Assembly: GCA_021582655.1 (NCBI GenBank) | Contig: CP091135.1 | Location: 2,194,642-2,258,641 of the forward strand | Reading direction: 5' to 3' | From: Nitrosomonas sp. | GTDB taxonomy: Bacteria; Pseudomonadota; Gammaproteobacteria; Burkholderiales; Nitrosomonadaceae | DNA: 64,000 bases | Shown: positions 27,999 through 38,350 of the stretch, piece by piece | Layout: every line of letters begins with the position of its first letter | Numbering within the stretch: the stretch's first letter is position 1 | Translations under genes and position numbers: made by a program | The notes under the pieces: model-generated | Seen by the model: only the letters and a program-made list of their open reading frames with translations | Told to the model about the DNA's origin: nothing | The model's database searches: none

Positions 27999-28682
27999 AT
28001 GGATTTTCCCATTGCAGTGAAAGTCGTCATGATCGATCTGGACGGCACGCTGCTCAATACCGCGGACGATCTGGCGCTGGCCGCCAACCGCATGCTGCAC
28101 GATCTCGGTATGCCGGAACAATCCGTCGAAACCATCCGCTCGTATATCGGCAAAGGCATTCAGAAGCTGGTCAAACGTACGCTGACCGGACAATTGGATG
28201 GCGAACCCGACGCCACTCTGTTCAGCAAAGCATTGCCGATTTACGAGCAGCACTATGCCGATTGCCTGAGTGTCAATACACGCCCGTATCCCGGCGTGGT
28301 CGACGGTATTGAAGCATTACGGCGCGCGGGCCTGCGGTTAACGTGTATCACCAATAAAGCCGAGGCGTTCACGATTCCACTCTTGCACGCGACGGGGTTG
28401 TACGACCGCTTCGAAATGGTTGTGTCCGGCGACAGTTTGCCGAGGAAAAAGCCGGATCCGATGCCATTGCTGCACATCTGCCAGCACTTTGACGCGCAAC
28501 CGCACGAAGCGTTGCTGATCGGCGATTCCTTGAACGACGCCATCGCCGCCAGAGCGGCTGGATGTCACGTCTTCTGTGTTCCTTACGGCTACAATGAAGG
28601 GCGCAATGTGTACGAGCTGGATTGCGATGCGATTGTCGAAACGCTGGTGGACGCAGCCAAGCTGATCAAAAAATTCGCCTGA
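27999..28682 (+). CDS. gph: Phosphoglycolate phosphatase
   Basis: A 227-residue HAD-family phosphatase. The nucleophile motif is [16 protein letters not shown], motif II lies in [11 protein letters not shown], the conserved Lys in [11 protein letters not shown] and motif IV is [15 protein letters not shown]. It removes phosphate from 2-phosphoglycolate, which Rubisco makes by oxygenation, and clears glycolate phosphate from DNA repair. I chose the ATG at 27999 because GGAT lies 8 bases upstream and the family pattern [14 protein letters not shown] follows directly. An in-frame ATG at 27951 adds 16 residues without a ribosome-binding site. It follows rpe and precedes trpE by 10 bases. Confidence 0.93.
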   Translation: MDFPIAVKVVMIDLDGTLLNTADDLALAANRMLHDLGMPEQSVETIRSYIGKGIQKLVKRTLTGQLDGEPDATLFSKALPIYEQHYADCLSVNTRPYPGVVDGIEALRRAGLRLTCITNKAEAFTIPLLHATGLYDRFEMVVSGDSLPRKKPDPMPLLHICQHFDAQPHEALLIGDSLNDAIAARAAGCHVFCVPYGYNEGRNVYELDCDAIVETLVDAAKLIKKFA

Positions 28683-28692
28683 ACACACACCG

Positions 28693-30165
28693 ATGACCGA
28701 AGCCGAATTCAATCAGCTGGCACAGCAAGGATACAATCGTATCCCGTTGGTTCTGGAAACTTTCGCCGATCTGGATACGCCGCTGTCGCTCTATTTGAAG
28801 CTGGCCAACCGCCCCTACTCCTATTTGCTGGAATCAGTCAAAGGCGGCGACCGTTTCGGACGCTTTTCCTATATCGGTTTGCCGGCGGCAACGCGCATCG
28901 AAGCGCGTGAAAACACCGTAACCGTAATCACCCCGCAGGGTTCGGAAACCGTGGCCGCTACCGATACGCTGGCGTTTGTCGAATCCTACTTGACGCAATT
29001 CAAGGCCGCACCCTGCCTGGCGGGAAAATCCCGGTTTACCGGCGGCCTGGTCGGTTATTTTTCATACGACACCGTGCGCTATATCGAGCGCAAACTGAAA
29101 GGCCGCGCCAAACCGGATCCGCTGAATACGCCGGATGTCTTGCTGATGCTCTCCGAAGAATTGGCCGTCATCGACAATTTGTCCGGTAAATTATATCTGA
29201 TCGTCTATGTGAACCCGGAGCAGCAAAACGCCTACCGGAACGGCATTGCCCGCCTCAAAGCGTTATTGGCGATGTTGCGCCGCCCTGTGGCCATTCCGGT
29301 CGAGCAAGCCGTAGCATCCGGCGCTGCGATGCCGGAATTTCCGGAAGCCGATTTCAAAGCCGCGGTCGAACGTGCCAAACGGTATATCTACGACGGCGAC
29401 ATCATGCAAGTAGTGCTGGCGCAACGCACCAGCAAGCCGTTCAACGCCTCCCCTTTAGCGCTGTACCGCGCGTTACGCAGCCTTAATCCTTCACCGTACA
29501 TGTTTTTCTACCATTTCAACGATTGTCACGTGGTTGGTGCCTCTCCGGAGATTTTGGTGCGACTCGAAGACGACGCCGTCACCGTACGTCCGATTGCCGG
29601 AACGCGGCCTCGCGGCAACAACTCGCAAGCCGATGCAGCTTTGGCGGCGGATTTATTGGCCGATCCGAAAGAAATCGCCGAACATGTCATGCTGATGGAT
29701 CTCGGCCGCAATGATATCGGTCGCGTGGCGCAAACCGGTACCGTCAAGGTGACGGAAAAAATGCAAATCGAAAATTATTCGCATGTGATGCATATCGTCT
29801 CCAACGTGGAAGGTCGATTACGTCCCGAGCTCAACGCCATCGACGTATTGCGCGCCACATTCCCGGCAGGTACCGTCAGCGGTGCGCCAAAAGTGCGCGC
29901 GATGGAAATCATCGATGAACTCGAAGTATCCAAACGCGGCATTTATGCGGGCGCGGTCGGTTATCTGGGATTCAACGGCGATATGGATTTGGCGATCGCG
30001 ATTCGCACCGCGATTATCAAGGACGGCCGTTTGCACGTTCAAGCCGGTGCGGGTATCGTAGCCGACTCGATTCCGCAAAACGAATGGATAGAAACACAGA
30101 ATAAGGCGAAAGCCATCCTGCGTGCGGCTGAAATCGCGGAAAACGGACTGGATACCACGATTTAA
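28693..30165 (+). CDS. trpE: Anthranilate synthase component I
   Basis: A 490-residue enzyme that makes anthranilate from chorismate and ammonia in tryptophan synthesis. The N-terminal tryptophan feedback site is marked by [17 protein letters not shown]. The catalytic domain has [58 protein letters not shown] and [10 protein letters not shown]. It is the third gene of rpe-gph-trpE. The usual next gene, trpG (glutamine amidotransferase), does not follow; the next gene is phoR on the other strand. The glutaminase subunit must be encoded elsewhere. Confidence 0.96.
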   Translation: MTEAEFNQLAQQGYNRIPLVLETFADLDTPLSLYLKLANRPYSYLLESVKGGDRFGRFSYIGLPAATRIEARENTVTVITPQGSETVAATDTLAFVESYLTQFKAAPCLAGKSRFTGGLVGYFSYDTVRYIERKLKGRAKPDPLNTPDVLLMLSEELAVIDNLSGKLYLIVYVNPEQQNAYRNGIARLKALLAMLRRPVAIPVEQAVASGAAMPEFPEADFKAAVERAKRYIYDGDIMQVVLAQRTSKPFNASPLALYRALRSLNPSPYMFFYHFNDCHVVGASPEILVRLEDDAVTVRPIAGTRPRGNNSQADAALAADLLADPKEIAEHVMLMDLGRNDIGRVAQTGTVKVTEKMQIENYSHVMHIVSNVEGRLRPELNAIDVLRATFPAGTVSGAPKVRAMEIIDELEVSKRGIYAGAVGYLGFNGDMDLAIAIRTAIIKDGRLHVQAGAGIVADSIPQNEWIETQNKAKAILRAAEIAENGLDTTI

Positions 30166-30207
30166 AACCGTTTGCCAGAAATTCCACGACCACCGGATTG
30201 CTCCGCA

Positions 30208-31512
30208 TCAATCGCCCGCAATCATCAGCTTTTCCGGAAACCAAATTGCAAATAAGCTTCCCTTCCCTACTTGGCTGGTAATTTCGAGCCGGGCATGATG
30301 CCGGCTGGCAATATGCTTGACAATGGCCAAGCCAAGCCCGGTTCCGCCGGTTTCACGCGAACGGCTGCTGTCAATCCGGTAGAAACGTTCGGTCAACCGG
30401 GGGATATGCTCCGGTTCAATACCGATTCCGCTGTCTTGCACAAAAAATACCCCTTGACCGTTACGTTTCTCCCAATGGATACTGATCTCGCCTTGATCGG
30501 GAGTGTACCGGATGGCGTTACTGATCAAATTACCGAATGCGCTGCGCAATTCTTCTTCGCTGCCGCATAACATCTCGCGACTGTCGATCATCAAAGTGAT
30601 CCGATGACGCCCCGCGCTCAGCGACTCCGCTTCCCGCAGCAGTCCGCTCAACAGATTCGCAACATCCACCGGCTTTTCCTTAACTTTGTTCTGCTCATCC
30701 TCCAACCGTGACAGCACCAGCAAATCCTCGATCAAATGCTGCATGCGCGTGGCTTGTTCGGTCATCAGCGCCAAAGCGCGCCGATTAAACTCCGGGGCAA
30801 TTTCCTCGGTGGAAGACAAGGTTTCGAGAAAACCGCCGATTACTGTCAGCGGTGTACGCAGCTCATGCGATACGTTGGCGATGAAATCGCGGCGCATGGT
30901 TTCGATTTTCTCAAACCGAGTGATATCGCGGCTGATCAATAATTTCTGGTGATAACCATACGGTACCAGTTGCAACGAAATAATCAATCCTTGTTGCCGC
31001 ATTTGCTTAAGAATCAGTGGATTGCTATATCGGCGCGCCGCCAGGTATTCGACGAAGGGAATCTGCCGCACCAGATGAATAATCGGCTGGCCGGTATCCA
31101 ATTCCAGATTGATACCCAAATGCTGCTCCGCAACCGGATTGCACCACTCGATACGATTGACTTCGTCCAGAATCACAACACCGTCGGGCATCGCCGCCGT
31201 CGCGCTTTGCATACGTTCCAGCGCGCTGCTGAGCCGTTCCTGACTCTGACTATGCTGGCGCACATAGCGCGCCAAATGCGCGAATACGTCATCCCAGGCG
31301 CCGGAACCGGCCGGAATGCTCGCCGCGGTATGATCAGATACCCGCAACCAACGCTCCAGAGCAACCATATGGCGGAGATGGTGAAATACCATCCATAACA
31401 ATACGCCACAGAGGAAAATCAATGCTTTTAACGCACCAAACACCATCCCAGCCACTGCCGCAATCATCAGCACAAAAACGATATTGAAGCTGTGTTGCCA
31501 AATATTCCACAT
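30208..31512 (-). CDS. phoR: Phosphate regulon sensor kinase PhoR
   Basis: A membrane histidine kinase of about 434 residues. Two close N-terminal helices (about 8-40) are followed by a PAS domain (MPDGVVILDEVNRIEWCNPVAEQ), the HisKA box DFIANVSHELRTPLTVIGGFLE with the phosphorylated His, and the ATPase domain with NLISNAIRYTP, DSGIGIEPEHIPRL and GGTGLGLAIVKHIA. This arrangement is PhoR-like. The ATG at 31512 has GGGA upstream; the frame stays open further. The partner regulator gene phoB, normally immediately upstream, is absent: the upstream neighbour is a divergent DUF971 gene. The PhoR name therefore rests on architecture alone. Confidence 0.82.
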   Translation of the reverse strand: MWNIWQHSFNIVFVLMIAAVAGMVFGALKALIFLCGVLLWMVFHHLRHMVALERWLRVSDHTAASIPAGSGAWDDVFAHLARYVRQHSQSQERLSSALERMQSATAAMPDGVVILDEVNRIEWCNPVAEQHLGINLELDTGQPIIHLVRQIPFVEYLAARRYSNPLILKQMRQQGLIISLQLVPYGYHQKLLISRDITRFEKIETMRRDFIANVSHELRTPLTVIGGFLETLSSTEEIAPEFNRRALALMTEQATRMQHLIEDLLVLSRLEDEQNKVKEKPVDVANLLSGLLREAESLSAGRHRITLMIDSREMLCGSEEELRSAFGNLISNAIRYTPDQGEISIHWEKRNGQGVFFVQDSGIGIEPEHIPRLTERFYRIDSSRSRETGGTGLGLAIVKHIASRHHARLEITSQVGKGSLFAIWFPEKLMIAGD

Positions 31513-31621
31513 CTGAATCATCCCAATACAATCGGCCGATGCCGGAGTCCGCCGGTAAACGAGCAATCAAAAGCCACAATTTGTTACAATCAGTCTACGA
31601 TCAATTGCACACTTGAATACG

Positions 31622-31996
31622 ATGGCAGGCCTGACCAAAGACACACCACGACCCACCGAAATCAAACTCCACCGACAATCCCGCTTATTGGACATTGCTT
31701 TTTCCGACGGCAAAAAATTTCAGTTCACCTGTGAATTTCTGCGGGTGCACTCCCCTTCGGCCGAAGTCAGCGGTCATTCGCCGGGCCAGGAGATCCTGCA
31801 AACCGATAAACAAAAGATTAGTATCGTAACCATCGAACCGGTCGGAAATTATGCCATACAACTCAACTTCTCCGATGGTCACAACACCGGATTGTATTCG
31901 TGGGATTTGCTTTACCGGTACGGCCTCAATCAAGAAACGATGTGGCAGCGGTATTTGCAACGCCTGGAAGAAGCCGGGGTGAGCCGGGAAGCTTAA
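31622..31996 (+). CDS. DUF971 family protein
   Basis: A 124-residue protein of the DUF971 (gamma-butyrobetaine hydroxylase-like N-terminal) fold. The family pattern is visible in PTEIKLHRQSRLLDIAFSDG, then LRVHSPSAEV, and NYAIQLNFSDGHNTGLYSWDLLY, the last containing conserved aromatic and His residues. Function is not established; homologues often sit near ubiE or iron-sulfur-related genes. It is divergent from phoR. I chose the ATG at 31622. The gene is followed by a large hairpin between it and the next, convergent gene. Confidence 0.85.
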   Translation: MAGLTKDTPRPTEIKLHRQSRLLDIAFSDGKKFQFTCEFLRVHSPSAEVSGHSPGQEILQTDKQKISIVTIEPVGNYAIQLNFSDGHNTGLYSWDLLYRYGLNQETMWQRYLQRLEEAGVSREA

Positions 31997-32014
31997 ATTC
32001 GGCGTTGATATTTC

Positions 32015-32117
32015 ATTCCGTTTCCAAATCAAACATGCCGCGCAAGCTACCCGAAGAATCGTATAAGTAACACGACAAGGGTAGCCGGCAACGTCATGTT
32101 TGATTTAGAAACGGAAT
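32015..32117. repeat. Large nested inverted repeat between convergent genes
   Basis: Arms 32015-32037 and 32095-32117 are 23 bases each and complementary at all but one position. Inside them GCTACCC (32046-32052) pairs with GGGTAGC (32079-32085). The whole 103-base stretch can fold into a long hairpin on either strand. It lies between the stops of two convergent genes, so a two-way terminator is likely, but it could also be a small mobile repeat. Confidence 0.75.
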
Positions 32118-32145
32118 AACGGCAACCGACGAAAACTCAAGACGA

Positions 32146-32493
32146 TTACTGTTTAACTTGCGTGGAAGTCACGAAAATCAGGGTACCGAAAGTCCGGTTC
32201 AATGTCTTGCTGGTAAAATTGGTCATTACCATGCTTTCAAAAAAGCGGATGTGATCACCTACCTTCACCTGCGTGGACGGCGCAGCGATCCAAAATTGAC
32301 GCCCGCTATTTTCCAGTTCCATATAGGTATAACCGCCGGAATCAATGGTGGAAACGACGACACCTTCATTGTCGCTCATTTTCTCGGTGGAGCCCTGTTC
32401 TTTTTTAGGTTCATGATGAATGGCCATCACCTGCATGGAATGTGCGCACAAGCAAGCAACCAGGACGATACCTGATAAGAAGGAAAATTTCAT
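32146..32493 (-). CDS. Small periplasmic OB-fold protein, NrfJ-like
   Basis: A 115-residue exported protein. A signal peptide (about 1-24, core SGIVLVACLCAHSMQVMA) is followed by a short polar linker and a compact beta domain with VVVSTIDSGGYTYMELEN, GRQFWIAAPSTQVKVGD and TNFTSKTLNRTFGTLIFV. That pattern matches small periplasmic OB-fold proteins sometimes annotated NrfJ, found near heme and nitrogen-oxide genes. Their function is unclear. The neighbours here (DUF971, trmH) give no help. The family link is from motif memory. Confidence 0.65.
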   Translation of the reverse strand: MKFSFLSGIVLVACLCAHSMQVMAIHHEPKKEQGSTEKMSDNEGVVVSTIDSGGYTYMELENSGRQFWIAAPSTQVKVGDHIRFFESMVMTNFTSKTLNRTFGTLIFVTSTQVKQ

Positions 32494-32526
32494 AAGCGGT
32501 ACTCCGAATGTAATAACAAGGCGCGA

Positions 32527-33348
32527 TCATACACTGCTGTGTGATCGCATTTCAATGGCTTCACAAACCGCACCGATCCGGTCTTGACGAACTTTTTCAA
32601 ATAAACAGATGGCAGCGGCGGCGGCGACATTGAGCGATTCGGTTTTTCCCGGCATCGGAATTGCAACGACCGCGGCAACCGTTTGTAACAAATCGTCCGA
32701 CAAACCGGCGCCTTCATTGCCGAATGCAAATGCAACCGCGCCGGTCAGCACCGCCTCGTAAAGGCTTACGGACGCTCCCAGAGCTGTCGCAATCACGGTA
32801 CCCGGAAATTCCTGCGCGACTTGCGGCAAATTACAAAGCTCATGCATGCGCAGCAAAAAATGCGCTCCCATCGCGGCGCGCAGCGTCTTGGGCGACCAGG
32901 CGTCGGCGCAATGTTTGGACAGATACACATCCTCTACCCCGGCTGCAGCGGCGGATCGGATGATAGAACCGAGATTGCCGGGGTCTTGAATATCCTCCAG
33001 CAGCACGCTGTATCGTATTTTTTCGCCGAACAGCTGTCCGGGCTTCGGAATGGCGATCAACCCCAGAATACCGGCGGGAGTTTTAACCGGTGAAAATAAT
33101 TGAAACAACGCATCGCTGACCGTAGCGGTCTTGCACGTACCACCGGCAAGTGGCGCATAACCGTTTTGTTCGGCGTAGGATTGGGTCATGATCACCAGTT
33201 GCGGCACCCCGGCTTCCGCGAGATAAGCCTGGAGCAGATGCTCGCCATCGAGCAACGTCAACCCGGTTTTTCTACGGTATGCCGCGGAAGATTCGAGCTT
33301 GATCAGTTGCTTGATCAGCGGATGGTTGCGCGACGTGATGATGGGCAT
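32527..33348 (-). CDS. SpoU/TrmH-family RNA 2'-O-methyltransferase
   Basis: A 273-residue SPOUT methyltransferase. The N-terminal substrate-binding domain starts ITSRNHPLIKQLIKLESSAAYRR in part and includes LLDGEHLLQAYL. The knotted catalytic domain has LLEDIQDPGNLGSIIRSAAA, FAFGNEGAGLSDDLL and IPMPGKTESLNVAAAAAIC, the three SpoU motifs. It is likely to methylate a ribose in 23S rRNA or tRNA; the exact site is not readable. I chose the ATG at 33348, where the conserved part begins. It follows hisD on the same strand by 25 bases and is probably co-transcribed with it. Confidence 0.88.
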   Translation of the reverse strand: MPIITSRNHPLIKQLIKLESSAAYRRKTGLTLLDGEHLLQAYLAEAGVPQLVIMTQSYAEQNGYAPLAGGTCKTATVSDALFQLFSPVKTPAGILGLIAIPKPGQLFGEKIRYSVLLEDIQDPGNLGSIIRSAAAAGVEDVYLSKHCADAWSPKTLRAAMGAHFLLRMHELCNLPQVAQEFPGTVIATALGASVSLYEAVLTGAVAFAFGNEGAGLSDDLLQTVAAVVAIPMPGKTESLNVAAAAAICLFEKVRQDRIGAVCEAIEMRSHSSV

Positions 33349-33373
33349 GGCGCAATCACAACGACGCGGCAAA

Positions 33374-34678
33374 TTACCGGGATTTGTAGCGGTATTCCGC
33401 CGATTTCGCGTGCGCCTGCAACCCCTCCCCATATGCCAGGACGGAAGCAATTTTGCCCAATTTGTCCGCACCTTTTTGCGATACCTGAATCAGGCTGCTG
33501 CGCTTCTGGAAATCATACACGCCCAACGGCGAAGAAAAGCGCGCTGTCCGCGATGTAGGCAGTACATGGTTCGGACCGGCACAATAATCGCCCAAAGCTT
33601 CACAGGCATGCCGGCCAAGAAAAATGGCGCCGGCATGGCGGATGTTATCCACCCATTGCTCCGGATGCGCAACCGACAGTTCCAAATGCTCCGGTGCGAT
33701 TTTGTTGGCGATTGCACAAGCTTCCGCCAAATCGCGCACCTGAATCAATGCGCCGCGGTTTTCCAGTGACGCGCGAATCACCGCTTTGCGCGGCATATCT
33801 TCCAGCAGGCGCTCGATACTTTGCAACACCCGATTCAGAAATTGCGCATCGGGCGACAACAGAATCGATTGCGCCAATTCATCATGTTCCGCTTGCGAAA
33901 ACAAATCCATCGCGATCCAATCCGGATCGGTGTCACCGTCGCAAATCACCAGGATTTCAGACGGTCCGGCGACCATATCGATACCAACGACGCCGAACAC
34001 CCGGCGCTTCGCCGCCGCCACATAGGCATTGCCCGGACCGACAATTTTATCCACCGGCGGCACGGTTTCAGTACCGTACGCCAGCGCGCCGACCGCCTGC
34101 GCACCGCCGATGGTGAACACCCGATCGACATTACTGAGCGCCGCTGCGGCCAGCACCATGTCGCTGCGCTCACCGTTCGGTGTCGGCACTACCATGATCA
34201 ATTCCGGCACACCTGCGACTTTCGCCGGGATCGCGTTCATCAACACCGACGATGGGTACGAAGCCTTACCGCCGGGAACATACAGTCCGACGCGGTCGAG
34301 CGGTGTCACTTTCTGCCCCAGCACCGCATCGTCGCCGTCAGTGTATTGCCACGACTGCAGCGGTTGTTTTTCGTGGTAGCTGCGCACCCGCTCCGCGGCT
34401 TGCTCCAGTGCCGTCCGCTCCGCCGCCGGTAACGCATCGAGCGCTTGCCGCAATTGCTGCTGCGTCAATTCAAGTTCCTGGCCGGAACGAATCGCAAGTT
34501 TGTCGAAACGGTTGGTGTATTCGATCAGCGCGGCATCCTTGCGGGCGCGGATATCGGCAAGAATACCGGCCACGGTGGCGTCGACGGCATCGTCCTGCGC
34601 ACCTTCAAACGCCAGCAGCGCGTCCAAACGGGCAGTGAAATCCGCATCGGCGGAATGAAATCGTTTTATTTGCACCAT
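33374..34678 (-). CDS. hisD: Histidinol dehydrogenase
   Basis: A 434-residue zinc enzyme that performs the last two oxidations of histidine synthesis, from histidinol to histidine with two NAD. Family motifs are [64 protein letters not shown], and the metal-binding region APEHLELSV followed by [19 protein letters not shown]. It follows hisG on the minus strand, with about 39 bases between them, and trmH follows. The order hisG-hisD is typical of beta-proteobacteria; hisC, which often follows, is not here. Confidence 0.97.
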   Translation of the reverse strand: MVQIKRFHSADADFTARLDALLAFEGAQDDAVDATVAGILADIRARKDAALIEYTNRFDKLAIRSGQELELTQQQLRQALDALPAAERTALEQAAERVRSYHEKQPLQSWQYTDGDDAVLGQKVTPLDRVGLYVPGGKASYPSSVLMNAIPAKVAGVPELIMVVPTPNGERSDMVLAAAALSNVDRVFTIGGAQAVGALAYGTETVPPVDKIVGPGNAYVAAAKRRVFGVVGIDMVAGPSEILVICDGDTDPDWIAMDLFSQAEHDELAQSILLSPDAQFLNRVLQSIERLLEDMPRKAVIRASLENRGALIQVRDLAEACAIANKIAPEHLELSVAHPEQWVDNIRHAGAIFLGRHACEALGDYCAGPNHVLPTSRTARFSSPLGVYDFQKRSSLIQVSQKGADKLGKIASVLAYGEGLQAHAKSAEYRYKSR

Positions 34679-34717
34679 GATCTACAATTCATTTCAGTAA
34701 CGTAAAAAAATCGCCTG

Positions 34718-35359
34718 TCAACCGACCGCTCCCGCGAAAGCGTCCAGAATCGGTTGAATGGCGCTTCGCTTCAATTTCAACGCAGCCTGGTTGACGATCA
34801 GGCGCGAAGAAATCAGTCTGATTTCTTCGACGGCTTTGAGATGATTGGCTTTCAGCGTATTGCCGCTCGATACCAAATCCACGATGGCATCTGCCAATCC
34901 CACCAGCGGCGCCAATTCCATCGAACCGTACAGCTTGATCAAATCGACGTGCACGCCTTTACGGGCGAAATGCTCGCGCGCGATTTGCACGTACTTGGTA
35001 GCGATGCGCAATCTCGCGCCTTGACGTACGGCAAATTCGTAATCGAAGTTTTCGGGTGCCGCGACCATCATGCGGCAGCGCGCAATATTCAGATCCAGCG
35101 GCTGATACAATCCGGAACCGCCGTGCTCAAGCAACACGTCTTTACCGGCAATGCCCAAATCGGCGGCGCCGTACTGCACATAAGTCGGCACATCCGATGC
35201 ACGTACAATGATCAAGCGAACGTTGCCGCGATTGGTGGAGAGGATGAGCTTGCGGGAAGCCCCCGGATCGTCCTGCGCTTCGATACCAGCCGCTTTCAGC
35301 AGCGGCGCGGTATCCTCGAAAATTCGCCCTTTAGACAGGGCGATGGTGATCTCAGTCAT
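34718..35359 (-). CDS. hisG: ATP phosphoribosyltransferase, short form
   Basis: A 213-residue enzyme for the first step of histidine synthesis, joining ATP and PRPP. It is the short HisG-S form (about 210 residues), which lacks the C-terminal regulatory domain and works only with HisZ. Motifs are [41 protein letters not shown] and the PRPP loop EIRL / [13 protein letters not shown] region. HisZ is not in the window. It leads the operon hisG-hisD-trmH. It begins 12 bases after sodB on the same strand, so sodB may be co-transcribed. Confidence 0.95.
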   Translation of the reverse strand: MTEITIALSKGRIFEDTAPLLKAAGIEAQDDPGASRKLILSTNRGNVRLIIVRASDVPTYVQYGAADLGIAGKDVLLEHGGSGLYQPLDLNIARCRMMVAAPENFDYEFAVRQGARLRIATKYVQIAREHFARKGVHVDLIKLYGSMELAPLVGLADAIVDLVSSGNTLKANHLKAVEEIRLISSRLIVNQAALKLKRSAIQPILDAFAGAVG

Positions 35360-35371
35360 AAAGCACCGGGA

Positions 35372-36013
35372 TTACCCGAGATTGGCTGCGGCGAAATCCC
35401 AGTTGATCAATTTATCCAGAACCGCGTTGGCGTAATCGGCACGGCGATTCTGGAAATCCAAGTAATACGCATGCTCCCACACGTCGATGGTTAATAACGG
35501 GCGAATATTTTTGGTGATCGGCGTTTCCGCATTCGCGGTTTTTATGATCGCGATTTTCCCGTTATCGACCACCAACCATGCCCATCCGCTGCCGAATTGC
35601 GTCAGCGCGGCTTGCGCGAATTCTTTTTTGCATGCCTCCACGCTGCCGAAAGCCGCCTCAATTTTTTGCTTCAACGCTGCGGGGGGCTCTCCGCCACCGT
35701 TGGGTTTCAGACTGTGCCAATAGAACATATGATTCCACACTTGCGCGGCATTGTTGAAAATAGCGGCTTTATCGGCTTGCCCGGCGGACGCGCGGATAAT
35801 GTCCTCCAGCGATTTACCGACCCAATCGGTATTGGCCACCAGATTGTTCAGATTGTCGACATAGGTCTTATGGTGCTTACCGTAATGAAAACTCAGTGTA
35901 TTGGCGGTTATGACCGGCTCCAGTGCACTATCCGCGTACGGCAGAGGCGCCAGCACATATTGCGAACCGGATTGTGCGGCTTTGGAAAAATTATCGACAT
36001 TGACATCGGACAT
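35372..36013 (-). CDS. sodB: Iron superoxide dismutase
   Basis: A 213-residue superoxide dismutase of the Fe/Mn family. Metal ligands are in [15 protein letters not shown] (His), [12 protein letters not shown] (His), and [18 protein letters not shown] (Asp and His). [20 protein letters not shown] and the second-shell pattern favour the iron type. It detoxifies superoxide in the cytoplasm. I chose the ATG at 36013 because AAGGAG lies 6-11 bases upstream; the longer open frame to 36064 is not conserved. It precedes hisG by 12 bases on the same strand. Confidence 0.96.
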   Translation of the reverse strand: MSDVNVDNFSKAAQSGSQYVLAPLPYADSALEPVITANTLSFHYGKHHKTYVDNLNNLVANTDWVGKSLEDIIRASAGQADKAAIFNNAAQVWNHMFYWHSLKPNGGGEPPAALKQKIEAAFGSVEACKKEFAQAALTQFGSGWAWLVVDNGKIAIIKTANAETPITKNIRPLLTIDVWEHAYYLDFQNRRADYANAVLDKLINWDFAAANLG

Positions 36014-36076
36014 GTTGGTCTCCTTGGTAAATTTCTTGTAATAATTTTTAATTCGCTCAAACATCGTAATATTTTG

Positions 36077-36517
36077 TTATTGCTTATTAATTTTATCCGT
36101 TTCCGTAGCAAACGTGATTTTATTGTACCCCGCCAAACGCGCGGCTTCCATGATCGTAATCACCGACTGATGTGTCGCCTTGGCATCCGCATTGATGACC
36201 ACGAACGGATCCTCCCGCTGATTGGCGGCTGCCAGCAAGGCATCGCGCAAACCTTCGATGCTGGCACCGGATTTGATCGGCATCAGATTGATGGTGTATT
36301 CACCCAGCGCATTGACGGTAATATCGACCCGATCGGGTTTCTCGGTATTCTGGTCGACTTGCTCGGCATTGGTTTGCGGCAGTGTGATTTCAAGCTCGGC
36401 AAATTTGGAATAGGTGGTGGTCACCACCAAAAAAATCAAAATGACCAACAACACATCGATCATCGGAACCAGATTGATTTCCGGTTCGTCGTTATGTCTA
36501 CCGCGCTGAAAATTCAT
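36077..36517 (-). CDS. exbD: ExbD/TolR-family protein, without an ExbB partner
   Basis: A 146-residue inner-membrane protein. After a short cytoplasmic start, PEINLVPMIDVLLVILIFLVVTTTY gives the single helix with the conserved Asp used in the proton channel. The periplasmic domain follows. ExbD and TolR work with ExbB and TolQ to power TonB or Tol. The usual exbB/motA-like gene upstream is missing: the upstream neighbour is the divergent purE. It may complement an ExbB encoded elsewhere, or the pair was split. It lies 63 bases before sodB on the same strand. Confidence 0.85.
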   Translation of the reverse strand: MNFQRGRHNDEPEINLVPMIDVLLVILIFLVVTTTYSKFAELEITLPQTNAEQVDQNTEKPDRVDITVNALGEYTINLMPIKSGASIEGLRDALLAAANQREDPFVVINADAKATHQSVITIMEAARLAGYNKITFATETDKINKQ

Positions 36518-36717
36518 CGAATTCGGAATTGCATAATGGATCATCAATTTTCGCGTTGCCCGGCCGGCCGCGAAACAACGTAATGTTAATGCGGATCGGT
36601 ATAATACCAGTTATCACTGGAAATAGACGGGACAATTATTACACAGACGAATAAAATACCTCCGTTTTTATAGCACCTCCAACCGGTTTTCCTTTAGATT
36701 CGATTCGATAAAACGCA

Positions 36718-37209
36718 ATGGCTAACAAACCGATCATCAGCGTCGTGATGGGCAGCAGCAGCGACTGGGAAGTCATGCAGCACGCCGTTGCGGTGCTCAA
36801 AGAATTCAATGTTCCACACGAGGCCAAGGTGGTTTCCGCACACCGCACCCCCGATCTGATGTTCCAATTCGCCGAACAAGCACAGCCGCGCGGTATCCGG
36901 TGCATCATTGCCGGTGCAGGCGGTGCGGCGCACCTGCCGGGCATGATCGCCGCCAAAACCACGGTACCGGTATTGGGCGTACCGGTCAATTCCAAGTACT
37001 TGAAAGGGCTGGATTCGATGTTGTCGATCGTGCAAATGCCGAAAGGTGTGCCGGTCGCCACCTTCGCCATCGGCGAAGCCGGCGCGGCGAATGCCGGATT
37101 GTTCGCCGTCGCAATGCTGGCCGCCGCCGATAATGAATTGAGCGCGTGCCTGCAAGCATTTCGCCGGCGGCAAACCGATACCGTGTTTAACGCCGCGCTG
37201 CCGACGTAA
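36718..37209 (+). CDS. purE: 5-(carboxyamino)imidazole ribonucleotide mutase
   Basis: A 163-residue mutase that moves the carboxylate of N5-CAIR to C4, giving CAIR in purine synthesis. The signature is SVVMGSSSDWEVMQHA, followed by SAHRTPDLM and IAGAGGAAHLPGMIAAKT, which form the active site. The purE stop overlaps the purK start (TAATG), showing translational coupling. It leads purE-purK-purC and is divergent from exbD. Confidence 0.97.
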   Translation: MANKPIISVVMGSSSDWEVMQHAVAVLKEFNVPHEAKVVSAHRTPDLMFQFAEQAQPRGIRCIIAGAGGAAHLPGMIAAKTTVPVLGVPVNSKYLKGLDSMLSIVQMPKGVPVATFAIGEAGAANAGLFAVAMLAAADNELSACLQAFRRRQTDTVFNAALPT

Positions 37210-38342
37210 TGGGTATCATGCCTGGAACCATGCTCGGCGTGCTCGGCGGCGGACAGCTCGGGCGCATGTTTGTGCAGGCCGCACAGCAAATGGGTTATGC
37301 GGTCACGGTGCTCGATCCGGCACCGGACAGCCCAGCCGGACGTGTCGCCGATGCTTTTATCCGCGCCGACTATGACGACCAAGCGGCACTGGAACAGCTT
37401 GGCCAGCAATGTGCGGCGGTCACCACCGAATTTGAAAACATCCCCGCCGCATCGCTGCACACACTGGCACAGTATTGCGTAGTCAGCCCCGATGCCGATA
37501 GCGTATCGATCGCGCAGAACCGCATGCGCGAAAAACAATTTCTGGCCGACGGCGGCTTTTCCGTGGCGCCGTTTACCGTCATTTCGCAACCCGGCGATAT
37601 CGCCGCCCCGAATATCGCGCAGCTTCTGCCCGGCATACTGAAAGTCAGCCAATTCGGCTACGACGGCAAAGGCCAGATCAAAGTCACCAACGTCACGGCA
37701 TTGCAAGCCGCATACGGGCAACTGGGGCACGCAGTGTGCGTGCTGGAAAAATTCATGCCGCTGAAATGCGAAATCTCGGTGGTGGTCGCGCGCGGCGACG
37801 ACGGCAAAGCCGTGACGTTTCCAGTGTCCGAAAATCAACATGTCAACGGCATTCTCGACGTCAGCATCGTACCCGCCCGGATTTCACCGCTGCTCGCCAG
37901 TAAAGTACAAGACATTGCTTGCCGGGTGGCGGAAAAACTCCATTACCAAGGCGTATTGTGCGTCGAATTTTTCGTATTGCACGACGACACGCTGCTGATC
38001 AACGAGATCGCGCCGCGTCCGCACAACAGCGGGCATTATTCGATCGACGCTTGCGTCACCTCGCAATTCGAGCAACAAGTGCGCACACTGTGCGGTTTGC
38101 CGCTTGGCGCCACCGCACAGCATAGCGCTGCGGTGATGGTCAACCTGCTCGGCGACGTATGGCGCAACGGCGATCCCGATTGGGATTTAGTGCTGCAACA
38201 CCCGGCGGCCAAATTGTATCTGTACGGCAAAACCGATGCACGTCCGGGACGCAAGATGGGGCATTACACCGTGTTGAGCAGCAATACCGAAACCGCGTTG
38301 CGTGAAGCGCTGCGCATCAAACAACAACTCGAACCTCACTGA
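37209..38342 (+). CDS. purK: N5-carboxyaminoimidazole ribonucleotide synthase
   Basis: A 377-residue ATP-grasp enzyme that joins bicarbonate to AIR. The start [42 protein letters not shown] and [20 protein letters not shown] are family hallmarks. It supplies the substrate for PurE. The first base of its ATG is shared with the purE stop codon. purC follows after 8 bases. Confidence 0.97.
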   Translation: MGIMPGTMLGVLGGGQLGRMFVQAAQQMGYAVTVLDPAPDSPAGRVADAFIRADYDDQAALEQLGQQCAAVTTEFENIPAASLHTLAQYCVVSPDADSVSIAQNRMREKQFLADGGFSVAPFTVISQPGDIAAPNIAQLLPGILKVSQFGYDGKGQIKVTNVTALQAAYGQLGHAVCVLEKFMPLKCEISVVVARGDDGKAVTFPVSENQHVNGILDVSIVPARISPLLASKVQDIACRVAEKLHYQGVLCVEFFVLHDDTLLINEIAPRPHNSGHYSIDACVTSQFEQQVRTLCGLPLGATAQHSAAVMVNLLGDVWRNGDPDWDLVLQHPAAKLYLYGKTDARPGRKMGHYTVLSSNTETALREALRIKQQLEPH

Positions 38343-38350
38343 ACGACACC

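Noticed and set aside
28693-30165. Aminodeoxychorismate synthase (PabB) as an alternative for the trpE gene
   Set aside because: The intact LLES tryptophan-binding motif and the rpe-gph-trpE order favour anthranilate synthase.
35597-36583. Long plus-strand open frame (about 328 codons)
   Set aside because: It runs antisense through sodB and exbD; composition is that of a shadow frame.
36639-37841. Long open frame on the minus strand (about 400 codons)
   Set aside because: It is antisense to purE and purK, which have clear family motifs, and its product has no domain pattern.
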